DNA of 64,000 nucleotides from STF1-107 sp964457935. Its GTDB lineage: Bacteria; Bacillota; Clostridia; Christensenellales; UBA1242. Made by a program: the position numbers and the translations under genes. The DNA lies in the NCBI GenBank assembly GCA_964457935.1, contig CAYWFC010000001.1:1-64000 (forward strand), in the 5' to 3' direction. Shown piece after piece: positions 34,348 through 43,360 of the stretch. The first letter of the stretch is position 1. Each line of letters opens with the position of its first letter. The notes under the pieces were generated by a model. That model did not search any database and was not told where the DNA came from. It saw only the letters and a list, made by a program, of their open reading frames with translations.

Positions 34348-35946
34348 ATGAAATACTTAGAGACATATACACATTGGGTGGAAAACATCACCGACGAGAA
34401 CGAAATCACTGCATTGCGAGGTATGACTGACGCCAGCCGACAGGAGATGTTCGCTGGGCTGATTAATTTCGGTACTGCCGGACTGCGTGGTAAACTCAGC
34501 CTAGGCACGAACGCTATGAATAGATACACTGTGGCACTGGCGTCTACTGCTCTGGCAGAGTACATGGGGCAAGAAGGTTTGACCAGCATAGTGATAGGCT
34601 ATGACAACAGGCTATACAGCAGTGAGTTTGCGGTGCTGGCAGGAGACATCCTGCGTGCAAACGGTGTGACTGTATACACATTCGACACTTGCCAACCTAC
34701 GCCGTATGTATCGTATTGCGTGCGCAAACTGCGTGCCGACATGGGCATAATGATCACCGCTAGTCACAATCCGAAAGAATACAACGGGTACAAAGTATTT
34801 GACCACCGAGGCTGTCAGATAGGCAGTGCGGTGGCTACTCGCATAGCAGATGAGATGTCTAGGCGTGACCCTTTGGAGTGTGTGGCAGTATCTGAGCCGA
34901 GAGCAGAGCGAATAGTGCTAGGCGACGATGTGGTGGATGAATTTTTGACCGATATGTCTACAGTGAGTAGAGCGGGCAAGAGTGCTGATGTGACTATCAT
35001 ATACTCGCCGTTGTGTGGGACGGGGCATTATCTGGTGCCAGAGATATTGCGACGCCATGGCTACACAGACATACACTGTGTGCCGTCGCAGATAGAGGTC
35101 AGTCCGTTGTTTGAGACTTGTCCTAAGCCTAATCCCGAACTACCCGAAGCGTACGAGCAGGCTTTGGCGCTATCGCGTGATGTGAATGCGGATATATTGC
35201 TACTGACAGACCCTGACTGCGACCGCATAGGATGTATGGTGCGCACTGACGGCGGATATGTGTTCGTGAATGGCAATGCGCTGGGGCAGATATTCTTGCG
35301 GTACATTTTGTCACGCGACACCGACGGCTTCGTGGTGACTAGTGTGGTGACATCGCCTATGGCTAAGCGCATTTGTGCCAAGTATGGTGTGCCATGTCTC
35401 GACAGCCTGACTGGCTTCAAAAACATCGCCGACAGAGTGGATGAAGCGCTAAGCAGAGGCAACATGCTATTCGCGTACGAAGAGAGCCATGGGTACATGC
35501 CGACTACATTCACTCGAGACAAGGACGGCGTGAGTGCCAGTCTACTCCTGATAGAGATATGCAGTGTGCTAAAGGCGCAAGGCAAGACCATAATAGACTA
35601 TCTAGACGAGATACGCGGTAGCGACTACATGTACGATTACAGCCACAGTGTGATGTATGAAGGGGCTGGCAGTATGGAGCGTATGCGTGCTGTGATAGGG
35701 GGGCTTCGAGGCAATCCACCTACTATTATCGCTGGCAAGGCGGTAGTGGGGGTGACAGATTATCTGCGCGATGACACTGGGCTGGAGAAGAGTGACTTTA
35801 TGCGATTTTCTCTAGCGGGCAGGGCGAGCATAATAGTGCGACCTAGCGGGACAGAGCCTAAACTGAAATTCTATAGTTTCGCCAGCAGTGTGGCACAGGC
35901 AAAAGCCCAAGTGGATGATATGATACAAATATTGGATAAACAATAA
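34348..35946 (+). CDS. pgcA: Phosphoglucomutase/phosphomannomutase family
   Basis: 532 residues from the ATG at 34348. Phosphoserine loop TASHNPKEYNGYK (about 134-146), metal site LLTDPDCDRIG, sugar-binding loop FAYEESHGYM and phosphate-binding RPSGTEPKLKF at the C-terminus: all four alpha-D-phosphohexomutase domains. It interconverts glucose-1-P and glucose-6-P (or mannose or pentose counterparts), feeding cell-wall and glycan precursors. No ribosome site is present and the -10 box ends six bases upstream, so the mRNA should be leaderless. Confidence 0.93.
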   Translation: MKYLETYTHWVENITDENEITALRGMTDASRQEMFAGLINFGTAGLRGKLSLGTNAMNRYTVALASTALAEYMGQEGLTSIVIGYDNRLYSSEFAVLAGDILRANGVTVYTFDTCQPTPYVSYCVRKLRADMGIMITASHNPKEYNGYKVFDHRGCQIGSAVATRIADEMSRRDPLECVAVSEPRAERIVLGDDVVDEFLTDMSTVSRAGKSADVTIIYSPLCGTGHYLVPEILRRHGYTDIHCVPSQIEVSPLFETCPKPNPELPEAYEQALALSRDVNADILLLTDPDCDRIGCMVRTDGGYVFVNGNALGQIFLRYILSRDTDGFVVTSVVTSPMAKRICAKYGVPCLDSLTGFKNIADRVDEALSRGNMLFAYEESHGYMPTTFTRDKDGVSASLLLIEICSVLKAQGKTIIDYLDEIRGSDYMYDYSHSVMYEGAGSMERMRAVIGGLRGNPPTIIAGKAVVGVTDYLRDDTGLEKSDFMRFSLAGRASIIVRPSGTEPKLKFYSFASSVAQAKAQVDDMIQILDKQ

Positions 35947-35962
35947 CATTTGCGTACAAAGA

Positions 35963-35991
35963 TTGACTTAACAGTCATTTTGTGATACAAT
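35963..35991 (+). promoter_or_regulatory. Promoter of dnaA
   Basis: TTGACT (35963-35968), 17 bases, TACAAT (35986-35991), followed by AGAGGAAAAG before the ATG. Confidence 0.8.
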
Positions 35992-36012
35992 ATAGGAGTA
36001 AGAGGAAAAGAA

Positions 36013-37374
36013 ATGAATTTGCACGAAGAATGGAAGAAAGTATTGGATATATTGCAGAACGAAGTGACGGCGGTCACTTTTGACCTATGGATAGATACAC
36101 TAGAGCCTATATCCTACGCCAATGACGAGCTGAGGCTGATGGCGTCTAGCCAGACGGCGAAAAATCAGGTGAACAATAGGAGCCTGTACCCTAAGATACA
36201 AGACGCAGTCAAAGAAGTATTCAACACATACACCACTGTCAAGATAGTGGACCAGCAGGAGCACGAAGAAGAACTCGAACGCGCCAAGATACTGGTCGAG
36301 AGCCAAAAGGCAGAAGAAGAGAACAAACAGAAATTCGACCCGAAATTCACTTTTGACAATTTCGTGGTAGGTAAGTCTAATCAATTCGTGTATGCAGCGG
36401 TGCGCAGTGTGGCTGAGAACCCTAGCTCGAAATTCAATCCGCTATTCATATACGGCGGTGTGGGACTGGGCAAGACACACTTAATGCAGGCGGCGGGGAA
36501 TTATCTCGCGCAGACTAGACCAGAACTAAACGTGCTGTATGTGACGTGTGAGAAGTTTATGAACGACTACGTGGACGCAGTGCGCTCGGGCAAAGAAAAA
36601 AACGGCGCCGAGAATGGCAACTTTAGCTTCAGAGAGAAGTACAGAAACACTGACGTGCTCATGGTGGACGATATACAGTTTATATCAAACAAAATGGGCT
36701 TGCAGGAAGAGTTTTTCCATACATTCAATGACCTGTACCAAAATCACAAACAAATATTGATAGCGAGCGATAGACCGCCAAAAGAAATCGCTACACTCGA
36801 AGAGCGTCTGCGCAGTAGATTTAGTAGCGGACTGATCCAAGACATACAGACCCCAGACTTCGAGACTAGAGTGGCGATATTGCGCAAAAAGGCTGGACAA
36901 GAAGGCTATCTCGTAGAGGACGAGGTCATAGACTACATAGCATCAAAATCTCATACCAATATTCGTGAAATGGGACAAGTGCTGAACAAAGTGGTGTTTT
37001 ATGCATCACTCATAGGCAAGAACAAAGCCACCATGGACGAAGTGTACGAGGCGCTAAAGGATACCGAAGAAGAAAACCAAGAGAGCGTGGACGTGGATAA
37101 GATAATAGACGCTGTGTGCGATTTCTTCAAGGTCAGTCGTGACGACCTAGTGGGCAAGAAAAAGAGCAAAGACATAGTCGAGCCACGCCAAGTGTGCATA
37201 TACCTGATCAACGAAATGCTGACATTGCCACTCAAGGCCATAGGCGCCATATTCGGCGGACGCGACCACACCACAGTGATGCATGCGAGAGACAAAATCA
37301 CCACCGGGGTAAAAAATAACCCACACATCAGGACACTGGTAAATGATGTGAAATCTAAAATATTGAATAATTAA
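36013..37374 (+). CDS. dnaA: Chromosomal replication initiator DnaA
   Basis: 453 residues, all four domains. Domain I (about 1-80, LHEEWKKVLDILQNEV...), a short domain II, domain III AAA+ with FIYGGVGLGKTHL (Walker A) and VLMVDDIQFI (Walker B), and domain IV with GGRDHTTVMHARDKI, the DnaA-box binding signature. It opens oriC and loads the helicase. Promoter and ribosome site are standard. It is downstream of the DnaA-box cluster at 34.2 kb and followed by AT-only repeats. Confidence 0.98.
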   Translation: MNLHEEWKKVLDILQNEVTAVTFDLWIDTLEPISYANDELRLMASSQTAKNQVNNRSLYPKIQDAVKEVFNTYTTVKIVDQQEHEEELERAKILVESQKAEEENKQKFDPKFTFDNFVVGKSNQFVYAAVRSVAENPSSKFNPLFIYGGVGLGKTHLMQAAGNYLAQTRPELNVLYVTCEKFMNDYVDAVRSGKEKNGAENGNFSFREKYRNTDVLMVDDIQFISNKMGLQEEFFHTFNDLYQNHKQILIASDRPPKEIATLEERLRSRFSSGLIQDIQTPDFETRVAILRKKAGQEGYLVEDEVIDYIASKSHTNIREMGQVLNKVVFYASLIGKNKATMDEVYEALKDTEEENQESVDVDKIIDAVCDFFKVSRDDLVGKKKSKDIVEPRQVCIYLINEMLTLPLKAIGAIFGGRDHTTVMHARDKITTGVKNNPHIRTLVNDVKSKILNN

Positions 37375-37608
37375 AATAAATATCAAAAAAATAAAATAAT
37401 TAAAATAAAAAACGAAAATAAAATAAAAAATAAATAAAAATAATAAATCGGAAAATAAATAAAAAATAAATCGGAAAATAAATAAAAAATAAATCAAAAA
37501 AATAAATAAAAATAAAAAAAACGACAAAAAATAATTAAATAAAATATTTATCGCCCATATCTCAGCATAAAGCGAAGAATAAATAATAAATAAAAAATAA
37601 ATAAAATA
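37375..37608. repeat. A-rich repeats after dnaA
   Basis: AAATAAATCGGAAAATAAATAAAAA recurs two or three times (37441-37490) within simple AATAAA-type sequence. The first unit (ATTGAATAATTAAAATAAA) partly copies the dnaA stop region. Long frames on the reverse strand are low-complexity artefacts. Confidence 0.6.
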
Positions 37609-37609
37609 A

Positions 37610-37660
37610 AAAAGCACATTTATCACTAAAATACCCAGCGAATAAAATGTGCTTTTATTT
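37610..37660. terminator. Terminator between dnaA repeats and the XRE gene
   Basis: Stem AAAGCACATTT / AAATGTGCTTT with a 23-base loop, A-rich before and T-rich after. Confidence 0.65.
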
Positions 37661-37668
37661 TATATGAA

Positions 37669-37911
37669 TTATTCATAAACTTCATCAATATTATTGAAAT
37701 AGTCTCTATCGAAAAATTGCGACAAGGTGATATTGGCACTAGCACACAATTTTTTGATAGTGAATACAGTAGGGCATTTGCTCTTGCCTGACATAAAATC
37801 AAAAACTGTCGATGGCGTGAGATTGGCATTGAGACACAATGCTGTCAATGTGGTGCCACATGCACTAACTAATTCACGTATGCGTAGTCTTAATGCTTCA
37901 TCTAAATTCAT
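37669..37911 (-). CDS. Small XRE-family HTH regulator
   Basis: 80 residues, Cro/C1-type HTH (LRIRELVSACGTTLTALCLNA, then TPSTVFDFMSG and VFTIKKLCASANITLSQFF) with an acidic tail DRDYFNNIDEVYE. Same size and plan as the protein at 6002-6247. CGGAG precedes the ATG. It probably forms a unit with the XRE gene upstream at 37955 (43 bases apart). Targets unknown. Confidence 0.82.
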   Translation of the reverse strand: MNLDEALRLRIRELVSACGTTLTALCLNANLTPSTVFDFMSGKSKCPTVFTIKKLCASANITLSQFFDRDYFNNIDEVYE

Positions 37912-37954
37912 ACTTACTCCGTTATTTGTTCAACAATAAAGTTTTGTTCGCAAA

Positions 37955-38254
37955 TTAATTTTTGATAAACTCTATGATATTTTTCTTTTTGTCGGCAGGC
38001 AGGGCGTCGAGCAGTGCGCGTAACTCTGCGTCTACGTAGTAGTGAGACATATCTGCGCTAAAAAATCTCTCGATGGGAAAATCACAAACCTCGAGTATCT
38101 TCAATAATTTCTCCACTGTCAATACTATGCGCCCACTCTCTACTTGTGCGACGTATTGTGGGCTCATACCTATGCGTAGGCTTACTTCTCTGGCAGATAG
38201 TTTGGCTTGGTTGCGCACGTAACCTATGCGCGATAATATTTCGGCAATATCCAT
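37955..38254 (-). CDS. XRE-family HTH regulator
   Basis: 99 residues from the ATG at 38254 (AAGGAG five bases upstream; a GTG at 38260 is less likely). Canonical HTH: LSAREVSLRIGMSPQYVAQVESG, then VEKLLKILEVCDFPIERFF. The C-terminal 30 residues (YYVDAELRALLDALPADKKK) form a likely dimerisation helix. It is divergent from the SLOG gene, and the space between holds a perfect palindrome over the SLOG -10 box, so it probably regulates that pair. Confidence 0.85.
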   Translation of the reverse strand: MDIAEILSRIGYVRNQAKLSAREVSLRIGMSPQYVAQVESGRIVLTVEKLLKILEVCDFPIERFFSADMSHYYVDAELRALLDALPADKKKNIIEFIKN

Positions 38255-38310
38255 ATTCACTCCTTATATATCGAGTATAAATTAAATTAATACTGGCGTT
38301 AGAACGTCAC

Positions 38311-38368
38311 ACACATAAAATTGTGAACAATTTGACACTTTTGAATACACAAACACATAAAATGTGTT
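38311..38368. promoter_or_regulatory. Candidate operator: two copies of an ACACATAAAATGTGT motif
   Basis: Perfect palindrome AACACATAAAATGTGTT at 38352-38368 abuts the TATAAT at 38368-38373; a second imperfect copy, ACACATAAAATTGTG, is at 38311-38325. Position between divergent XRE and SLOG genes suits repressor binding. Confidence 0.6.
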
Positions 38369-38419
38369 ATAATGAATAGTGAGAGTATTCAAAATGGGTA
38401 CAAAAGGAGAGTTTTGGGA

Positions 38420-38890
38420 GTGGATACACATAAATCGTGTGCAGTATTTGGGCATAGTGAAATAATTGAAACCGTTAGTTTGAGAGAAGAAACGAAAAGG
38501 ACGTTGGAGGACTTGGTTAAACAGGGATATTGCTACTTTTATTTCGGTGGATTTAGTATGTTTGATGAAATGTGTCGTGAGATAGTTGGCGAGTTGAGAG
38601 TGCAATATCCACAGGTCATGCGAATATACTGTGCTCCAGACAGAAGATATCTCAGGATAAACAAACGACCATCGTGGCTAAAGAAAGAAGATTACGAAGA
38701 AATAATTTACATAGAGTTGGAGTTTGATTGGTGGTACAATAGGCTATATTATAGAAATTGCGCCATGGTAGACAGAAGTGATGTGGTATTAATTTATGTC
38801 GAAGAACGCGAGAATTCAGGTGCTTATAAAATATACAAATATGCATTGCGAAAGAAAAAGAAAATTATCAATATGTTTGACCAAAAATAA
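38420..38890 (+). CDS. SLOG-fold protein, YpsA/DUF1273-like
   Basis: 156 residues from the GTG at 38420, which has AGGAGA nine bases upstream; the ATG at 38372 overlaps the -10 box. Motifs: CAVFGHSEI, FYFGGFSMFDEMC, YRNCAMVDRSDVVLIYV and GAYKIYKYALRKKKKIIN, as in DUF1273/YpsA SLOG proteins, which bind nucleotide-like ligands. Several such proteins accompany phage or conflict loci. Control by the adjacent XRE protein is suggested by the operator-like palindrome. Confidence 0.8.
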   Translation: MDTHKSCAVFGHSEIIETVSLREETKRTLEDLVKQGYCYFYFGGFSMFDEMCREIVGELRVQYPQVMRIYCAPDRRYLRINKRPSWLKKEDYEEIIYIELEFDWWYNRLYYRNCAMVDRSDVVLIYVEERENSGAYKIYKYALRKKKKIINMFDQK

Positions 38891-38948
38891 ATGCAATGAT
38901 TGACACAAAATACTGGAAAAATGTGCGCGAGTGTGGTATAATATATGT

Positions 38949-39875
38949 GTGTTGATCAAGAACCTAGTGAATAGTGACATATACAAAAAAATATCTGCCG
39001 ATGCGGAAGCGCCGTTCCATGCGTATCTTTTTTATGGTGGGGACAGGGCGCTGAATGACAATGTGGCGGAGATTTTTTGCTATGCGGTGATGTGCGACAG
39101 GCACGAGCCATGCTTCGAGTGCGAGGCGTGCAGGCGGATAGCGCTAGGGTCACATCCGGATGTGAAGGTGATAGACAAGCCTGCCATACAGGTGGACGAC
39201 GTAACAGGCATACTTGAAGAATGTGTGCTAAAGCCGATATGTGGCGAGCGCAAGGTGATATTCATCAAGAATGCGGATGTGATAAACGAGCAGAGCCAAA
39301 ACAAACTACTCAAGACGCTAGAAGAGCCACCGCAAAATGTCATATTCGTACTGACGACGGACAATATAGACAAACTACTAGTGACGGTGCAGAGCAGGCT
39401 AAAGAAGATACACTGTGCCATGAATGATTTCAGCGTGATAGAGTCTGACCTACGCGCATTGGGAGTGGCTAATCTAGAAGGGGAAGATTTGACCACCATG
39501 CTAGACCACGCGTCGAATGAGTCCTATGCGCGCATGCGAGGCAAGGTGGAGGGGCTGATATCTGCGCTGACCAGCAGTGCGGTGGTGCCCAAACTATCGT
39601 CTACGCTAGATGTGGCGCAGGGCGAGCGAAAGATGTTTTTTGCCACTATGTATGATTATTATGACCGTATGCTAAAGTACGCGTGCGGGAGTGATGTGCG
39701 AGCGGATGATTTTCTGGCGACGGTGGTGCCTATGTACACAGTCAAGGCGCTGGTGCAGATACTGCCTGTCATACAGCAGGCGTATTACAGAGTGTGCAGG
39801 AATGTGAATTTCGGCTATGTGGTAGACGATATGTTATATGAGATATTAAAAGTGAGGTATATATGCAAGCAATAG
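38949..39875 (+). CDS. holB: DNA polymerase III delta' subunit
   Basis: 308 residues from the GTG at 38949. Clamp-loader motifs: a zinc cluster C...CFECEAC near residues 40-55, ADVINEQSQNKLLKTLEEPP and VQSRLKK. The Walker A loop is replaced (YGGDRALNDN), as usual for delta'. The TATAAT at 38937-38942 ends six bases before GTG, so a leaderless GTG start is proposed; TTG three bases later is the alternative. It overlaps ricT by 13 bases and begins the holB-ricT-trmN6-rsmI run, a firmicute gene order. Confidence 0.9.
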   Translation: MLIKNLVNSDIYKKISADAEAPFHAYLFYGGDRALNDNVAEIFCYAVMCDRHEPCFECEACRRIALGSHPDVKVIDKPAIQVDDVTGILEECVLKPICGERKVIFIKNADVINEQSQNKLLKTLEEPPQNVIFVLTTDNIDKLLVTVQSRLKKIHCAMNDFSVIESDLRALGVANLEGEDLTTMLDHASNESYARMRGKVEGLISALTSSAVVPKLSSTLDVAQGERKMFFATMYDYYDRMLKYACGSDVRADDFLATVVPMYTVKALVQILPVIQQAYYRVCRNVNFGYVVDDMLYEILKVRYICKQ

Positions 39876-40696
39876 GAGTGGTGTTTGGCACTAATCCAAA
39901 AGTGTATTATTATGAAGTGAGTGACGAGCACATACAGCCACATGACGCGGTAGTGGTGACCACTGCGCGCGGGGTGGAACTGGCTACTGTGGTGCAAGGC
40001 GCGACAGACAAAAAGGACAAAGAGATAGAAAAGGGCGAGATACTTCGCCTAGCGACTGCGCAGGACATACTGGACTATCAGGCGAACATTGACAGCGCGA
40101 AGGCTCTGATACCCGAGATAAAAGAAGTGGTGCGCCAGCAACGTTTAGACATGAAGATATGCGGCGTGGAGTACACGCTGGACAAGAGCAAGATAATCAT
40201 CACATACACCGCTGAGGACAGGGTGGACTTTAGAGAACTACTAAAAGTGCTAGGTGCGAAGTACAAGGCGCGCATAGAGATGCGCCAAGTAGGCAATCGC
40301 GACGAGGTGCAATACGTAGGTGCCATGGGTATATGTGGCAGAGAGTGTTGTTGCAAGGGCTTTTTGGGTGACTTTGACAAGGTGTCTATCAAAATGGCGA
40401 AAAACCAAGGCATAGCGCTCAATCCGTCCAAGATAAACGGCGCGTGTGGGCGACTGCTGTGCTGTCTGAAGTACGAGGACGAGGCGTACAAAGAGATTTT
40501 GGCGCGCATGCCCAAGGTGAACAGCATGGTGATTACTCCTGACGGCAAGGGCAAGGTGGTGTACAATGATATTTTGCGCGAGAAGGTGACTGTGTCGTTC
40601 GAGCGCGGTGAGGATGTGGAGCGGACTGAGTACGCTCTGGCAGACATTAAGTTTACCAGAGTGACTGTCGCGCCTAGCAGTGATGACGATGAATAA
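39863..40696 (+). CDS. ricT: PSP1-domain protein RicT (YaaT)
   Basis: 277 residues. PSP1 domain motifs: VVFGTNPKVYYYE, GAMGICGRECCCKGFL, FDKVSIKMAKNQG and INGACGRLLCCLKYE. The cysteines match those that bind Fe-S clusters in the RicA-RicF-RicT complex, which assists RNase Y and thus mRNA processing. It overlaps holB upstream and trmN6 downstream. A short acidic tail ends SSDDDE. Confidence 0.93.
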   Translation: MQAIGVVFGTNPKVYYYEVSDEHIQPHDAVVVTTARGVELATVVQGATDKKDKEIEKGEILRLATAQDILDYQANIDSAKALIPEIKEVVRQQRLDMKICGVEYTLDKSKIIITYTAEDRVDFRELLKVLGAKYKARIEMRQVGNRDEVQYVGAMGICGRECCCKGFLGDFDKVSIKMAKNQGIALNPSKINGACGRLLCCLKYEDEAYKEILARMPKVNSMVITPDGKGKVVYNDILREKVTVSFERGEDVERTEYALADIKFTRVTVAPSSDDDE

Positions 40697-41339
40697 ACTA
40701 GAGCATTTCGACAACGGGGTGGTGGTGTGCCAAGACGACGACGGGTACAAATTCACTGCCGACTCTATCAGTCTAGCCAAATTCGCCAATATCAAGCACA
40801 CCGACCATGTGTGCGAGTTTTGTGCTGGGAGTGGGGTCATCAGTCTGTATGCGTACAGCCTGTGCGCGTTTGACAGGTTGTATTTCGTGGAGATACAGGA
40901 CGATATGTGCGACCTTATCCGCCAAAACATCGCATTGAGCGGACTGGGCGAGCGTGCGACTGTGCTACACAAGGATGTGAAAGACGTGTGCGACAGCGAC
41001 TTTGACAAAAAGGTGGATGTGGTGCTGTGCAATCCGCCATACCAGAAAGTGACTGGTGCTAAGATAAACGATGACTACCGCGTGGCTATCTGCAGGCACG
41101 AATTGCTGTGCACATTTAGTGATTTGGCGCGCAAGGCGAGCGAAGTACTGAAGTACAAGGGGAGATTTTATTACATGCTACCTGCAGAGCGTCTAGCAGA
41201 GAGTATGGCTGAGTGCGTACGTTGGGGACTGGAGCCGAAGCGCGTATGCGCGATATACAATAACAAACCTACTGCGTATCTGGTGCTGGTAGAGGCGGTG
41301 CTGGGTGCGAAGAGCGGGATGATTTTGACTAAAATATAG
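40689..41339 (+). CDS. trmN6: tRNA1(Val) (adenine-37-N6)-methyltransferase-like protein
   Basis: 216 residues from the ATG at 40689 (other in-frame starts at 40680 and 40683). SAM-binding motif FCAGSGVISLYAYS, then the N6-adenine catalytic motif CNPPYQK (NPPY). Length and C-terminal PTAYLVLVEAV fit the TrmN6/YabB family. It begins inside the 3' end of ricT, so it is translationally coupled. Substrate assignment rests on family and gene order. Confidence 0.85.
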   Translation: MNKLEHFDNGVVVCQDDDGYKFTADSISLAKFANIKHTDHVCEFCAGSGVISLYAYSLCAFDRLYFVEIQDDMCDLIRQNIALSGLGERATVLHKDVKDVCDSDFDKKVDVVLCNPPYQKVTGAKINDDYRVAICRHELLCTFSDLARKASEVLKYKGRFYYMLPAERLAESMAECVRWGLEPKRVCAIYNNKPTAYLVLVEAVLGAKSGMILTKI

Positions 41340-41348
41340 AGGAGATTT

Positions 41349-42170
41349 ATGGCAGGGACATTGTATCTGGTGGCTACACCGATAGGTAATCTAAAAGACA
41401 TCACACTGCGTGCGCTCGAAGTATTGCGCGCGGTGGACGTGATAGCGTGCGAAGACACTAGGCACAGCGCCATATTGCTACAGCATTATGACATCAGCAA
41501 GAGACTGATAGCCTATCACAAGCACAACGAGCAAGCCAGTGCGCAAGGATTGGTGGCGCTACTCAAGAGTGGCAAAGATGTGGCATTGATCAGCGACGCC
41601 GGCATGCCTGTCATCAGTGACCCGGGCAATGTGCTGGTCAATAAAGTGATAGCAGAAGGACTGCCTTATACTATTATACCGGGGGCAAGTGCTGGGTTGA
41701 GTGCGCTGGTGCTGTCGGGATTTTCGGCAGAGAAATTTGCATTTTTTGGATTTTTGTCCGAAAAGAACAAAGTGCGCGCACAGCAGATAGCAGACATTGG
41801 TGCGTTCGGTGGCACTGCTATACTATATAGTAGCTGTCACAATGTAAATGACGACCTTAGGGATTTGTACGCAGGGCTAGGAGACAGGCAGGTGTGCGTG
41901 TGTAGCGAGATCACCAAAATACACGAGACGGCTAGTATTAGCAGTCTGGCTGACGCTGTGGTCGATGAGCCAAAGGGCGAATACGTGCTGGTGCTAAAGG
42001 CTGGCGAAAAAACGGCACCCACTCTATCGGATGACGACATAGTAGCGAGAGTGGACAGCTACATCGCGCAAGGCATGCGCAAGACTGACAGTATCAAAAT
42101 GGTGGCGAGTGATGTCGGTCTAGCGAAGAGCGAAGTGTACAATCTGTACGAAAAGACTAAACGAGAATAA
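41349..42170 (+). CDS. rsmI: 16S rRNA (cytidine-1402-2'-O)-methyltransferase
   Basis: 273 residues. N-terminal GTLYLVATPIGNLKDITLRA, CEDTRHS, ISDAGMPVISDPG and IPGASAGLSAL are the tetrapyrrole-methylase-fold motifs of RsmI. GAGGAGAT precedes the ATG. It methylates the ribosomal decoding centre. Last gene of the holB run, nine bases after trmN6. Confidence 0.96.
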   Translation: MAGTLYLVATPIGNLKDITLRALEVLRAVDVIACEDTRHSAILLQHYDISKRLIAYHKHNEQASAQGLVALLKSGKDVALISDAGMPVISDPGNVLVNKVIAEGLPYTIIPGASAGLSALVLSGFSAEKFAFFGFLSEKNKVRAQQIADIGAFGGTAILYSSCHNVNDDLRDLYAGLGDRQVCVCSEITKIHETASISSLADAVVDEPKGEYVLVLKAGEKTAPTLSDDDIVARVDSYIAQGMRKTDSIKMVASDVGLAKSEVYNLYEKTKRE

Positions 42171-42202
42171 CTGACGGGCTTTGCCCCAAAATGGAGAGAT
42201 AT

Positions 42203-43132
42203 ATGTGGGAAGTATTATTAGATGCGCTGATAGATAGCGCCAAGATGTTGCCGATATTGTTTTTGGCATATCTTTTGGTGCAGTATTTCGTGCATAGGAA
42301 CAAAGAAAAGTCTGTGGCTATGGTCAGCAAGAGCAAGAAGACAGGACCATTGGTCGCGTCGCTATTGGGTTTGTTTCCGCAGTGCGGTTTTTCGGCAGTA
42401 ATGGCGGACTTTTTTAGCAAAAAATACATCACCATTGGCACACTATTTGCGGTGTTTATCGCGACGAGTGATGAGGCGATAGTGATATTGCTGTCTTATC
42501 CGTCAAAATATCTGCAATTATTGCTATTGATAGGGCTGAAGTTTGCGCTGGCGGTGATCATAGGGTATGCGGTGGACACTATATTTGGAAAGCAAAAGAC
42601 TGTGCCAGTGCACGACGATGAGTGTCTGGCTGGGACGCACGAGCATTGCCACGAGCATCCGCATGAGCACCACGAGCACAACGAGTGCGCAGAGCATACT
42701 GACGCGTGTCATCACGATGAGGTGGGGTGTTGTTGCTGTGCGGACAATATTTTCCTGTCGGCGCTGAAGCAGACTATGGAGATATTTTTGTTCGTGTTGG
42801 TGGCGAATGTGCTGATAGGGATGCTACTGTATTTCGTGGATGCGCAGGTGCTGAAGAATGTGTTTGAGTCATACGCCATATTACAGCCGTTGTTTAGCGC
42901 GCTGGTGGGGCTGATACCGAATTGCTTCGCGAGTGTGTTTTTGGTACAAATGTTCGTGGATGGGGTGCTGTCATTTTCGGCGCTACTCGGCGGACTGTGC
43001 ACTGGCGCTGGCGTGGGGCTACTGGTGCTATTTAGAAAAAACAAAAATACCAAGCAAAATGTCCTCATATTGGTTGCTACCTTGCTGATAGGCGTGTGCG
43101 TGGGGCTGGTAGGCTTCGCTTTTGGGGTGTAA
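42203..43132 (+). CDS. Putative heavy-metal exporter (DUF2899-like) with His/Cys-rich loop
   Basis: 309 residues from the ATG at 42203, which has GGAG six bases upstream; the ATG at 42191 overlaps that site. About eight to ten membrane helices in two bundles, each with a similar G-L-F/I-P-x-C-x-F/A motif (GLFPQCGFSAV and GLIPNCFASVF). Between the bundles, residues about 135-180 hold many His and Cys (EHCHEHPHEHHEHNEC, HHDEVGCCCC). The family is annotated as arsenic/heavy-metal efflux; the loop probably binds the metal. It follows rsmI by 32 bases. Confidence 0.8.
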   Translation: MWEVLLDALIDSAKMLPILFLAYLLVQYFVHRNKEKSVAMVSKSKKTGPLVASLLGLFPQCGFSAVMADFFSKKYITIGTLFAVFIATSDEAIVILLSYPSKYLQLLLLIGLKFALAVIIGYAVDTIFGKQKTVPVHDDECLAGTHEHCHEHPHEHHEHNECAEHTDACHHDEVGCCCCADNIFLSALKQTMEIFLFVLVANVLIGMLLYFVDAQVLKNVFESYAILQPLFSALVGLIPNCFASVFLVQMFVDGVLSFSALLGGLCTGAGVGLLVLFRKNKNTKQNVLILVATLLIGVCVGLVGFAFGV

Positions 43133-43162
43133 AATTTTTTAGAAGAAATTTCGATTTGGGTA

Positions 43163-43191
43163 TTGACAAGGTCGGATTTGTGTGATATAAC
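43163..43191 (+). promoter_or_regulatory. Promoter of the 21-residue microprotein
   Basis: TTGACA (43163-43168), 17 bases, TATAAC (43186-43191). Flanks GGGTATTGACAAG and TGTGTGATATA are shared with the promoter at 48196. Confidence 0.75.
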
Positions 43192-43219
43192 ATAGGCCTA
43201 ACGAATATTGGAGTAAATC

Positions 43220-43285
43220 ATGAATCTAGCATTAGTCGCATTTATCTTAATTATGGGTTTGTGGCTAATCGCTCTGAAAAAGTAA
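43220..43285 (+). CDS. 21-residue single-helix membrane microprotein
   Basis: ATG at 43220 opens a 21-codon frame: MNLALVAFILIMGLWLIALK and a final K. It has one hydrophobic helix and a Lys-Lys end. TGGAG stands seven bases before the ATG, a strong promoter lies 29 bases upstream, and a terminator follows 75 bases after the stop. No larger frame is present, so the transcript seems dedicated to it. Such peptides often stabilise membrane complexes or act as toxins; which applies here is unknown. Confidence 0.65.
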   Translation: MNLALVAFILIMGLWLIALKK

Positions 43286-43360
43286 GACCCTTTGATTGAA
43301 GTTTCCTTTTATATCTAATAGTCGTTATTTTCTAGATTTTGACGAATTAAAGAAAAATGA

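Noticed and set aside
37147..37626. 159-codon reverse frame of Phe/Leu/Ile/Tyr after dnaA
   Set aside because: It runs through simple A-rich repeats and into the dnaA complement; no ribosome site.
38372..38419. N-terminal extension of the SLOG protein from the ATG at 38372
   Set aside because: This ATG overlaps the -10 box; the GTG at 38420 has a good ribosome site and starts at the conserved domain.
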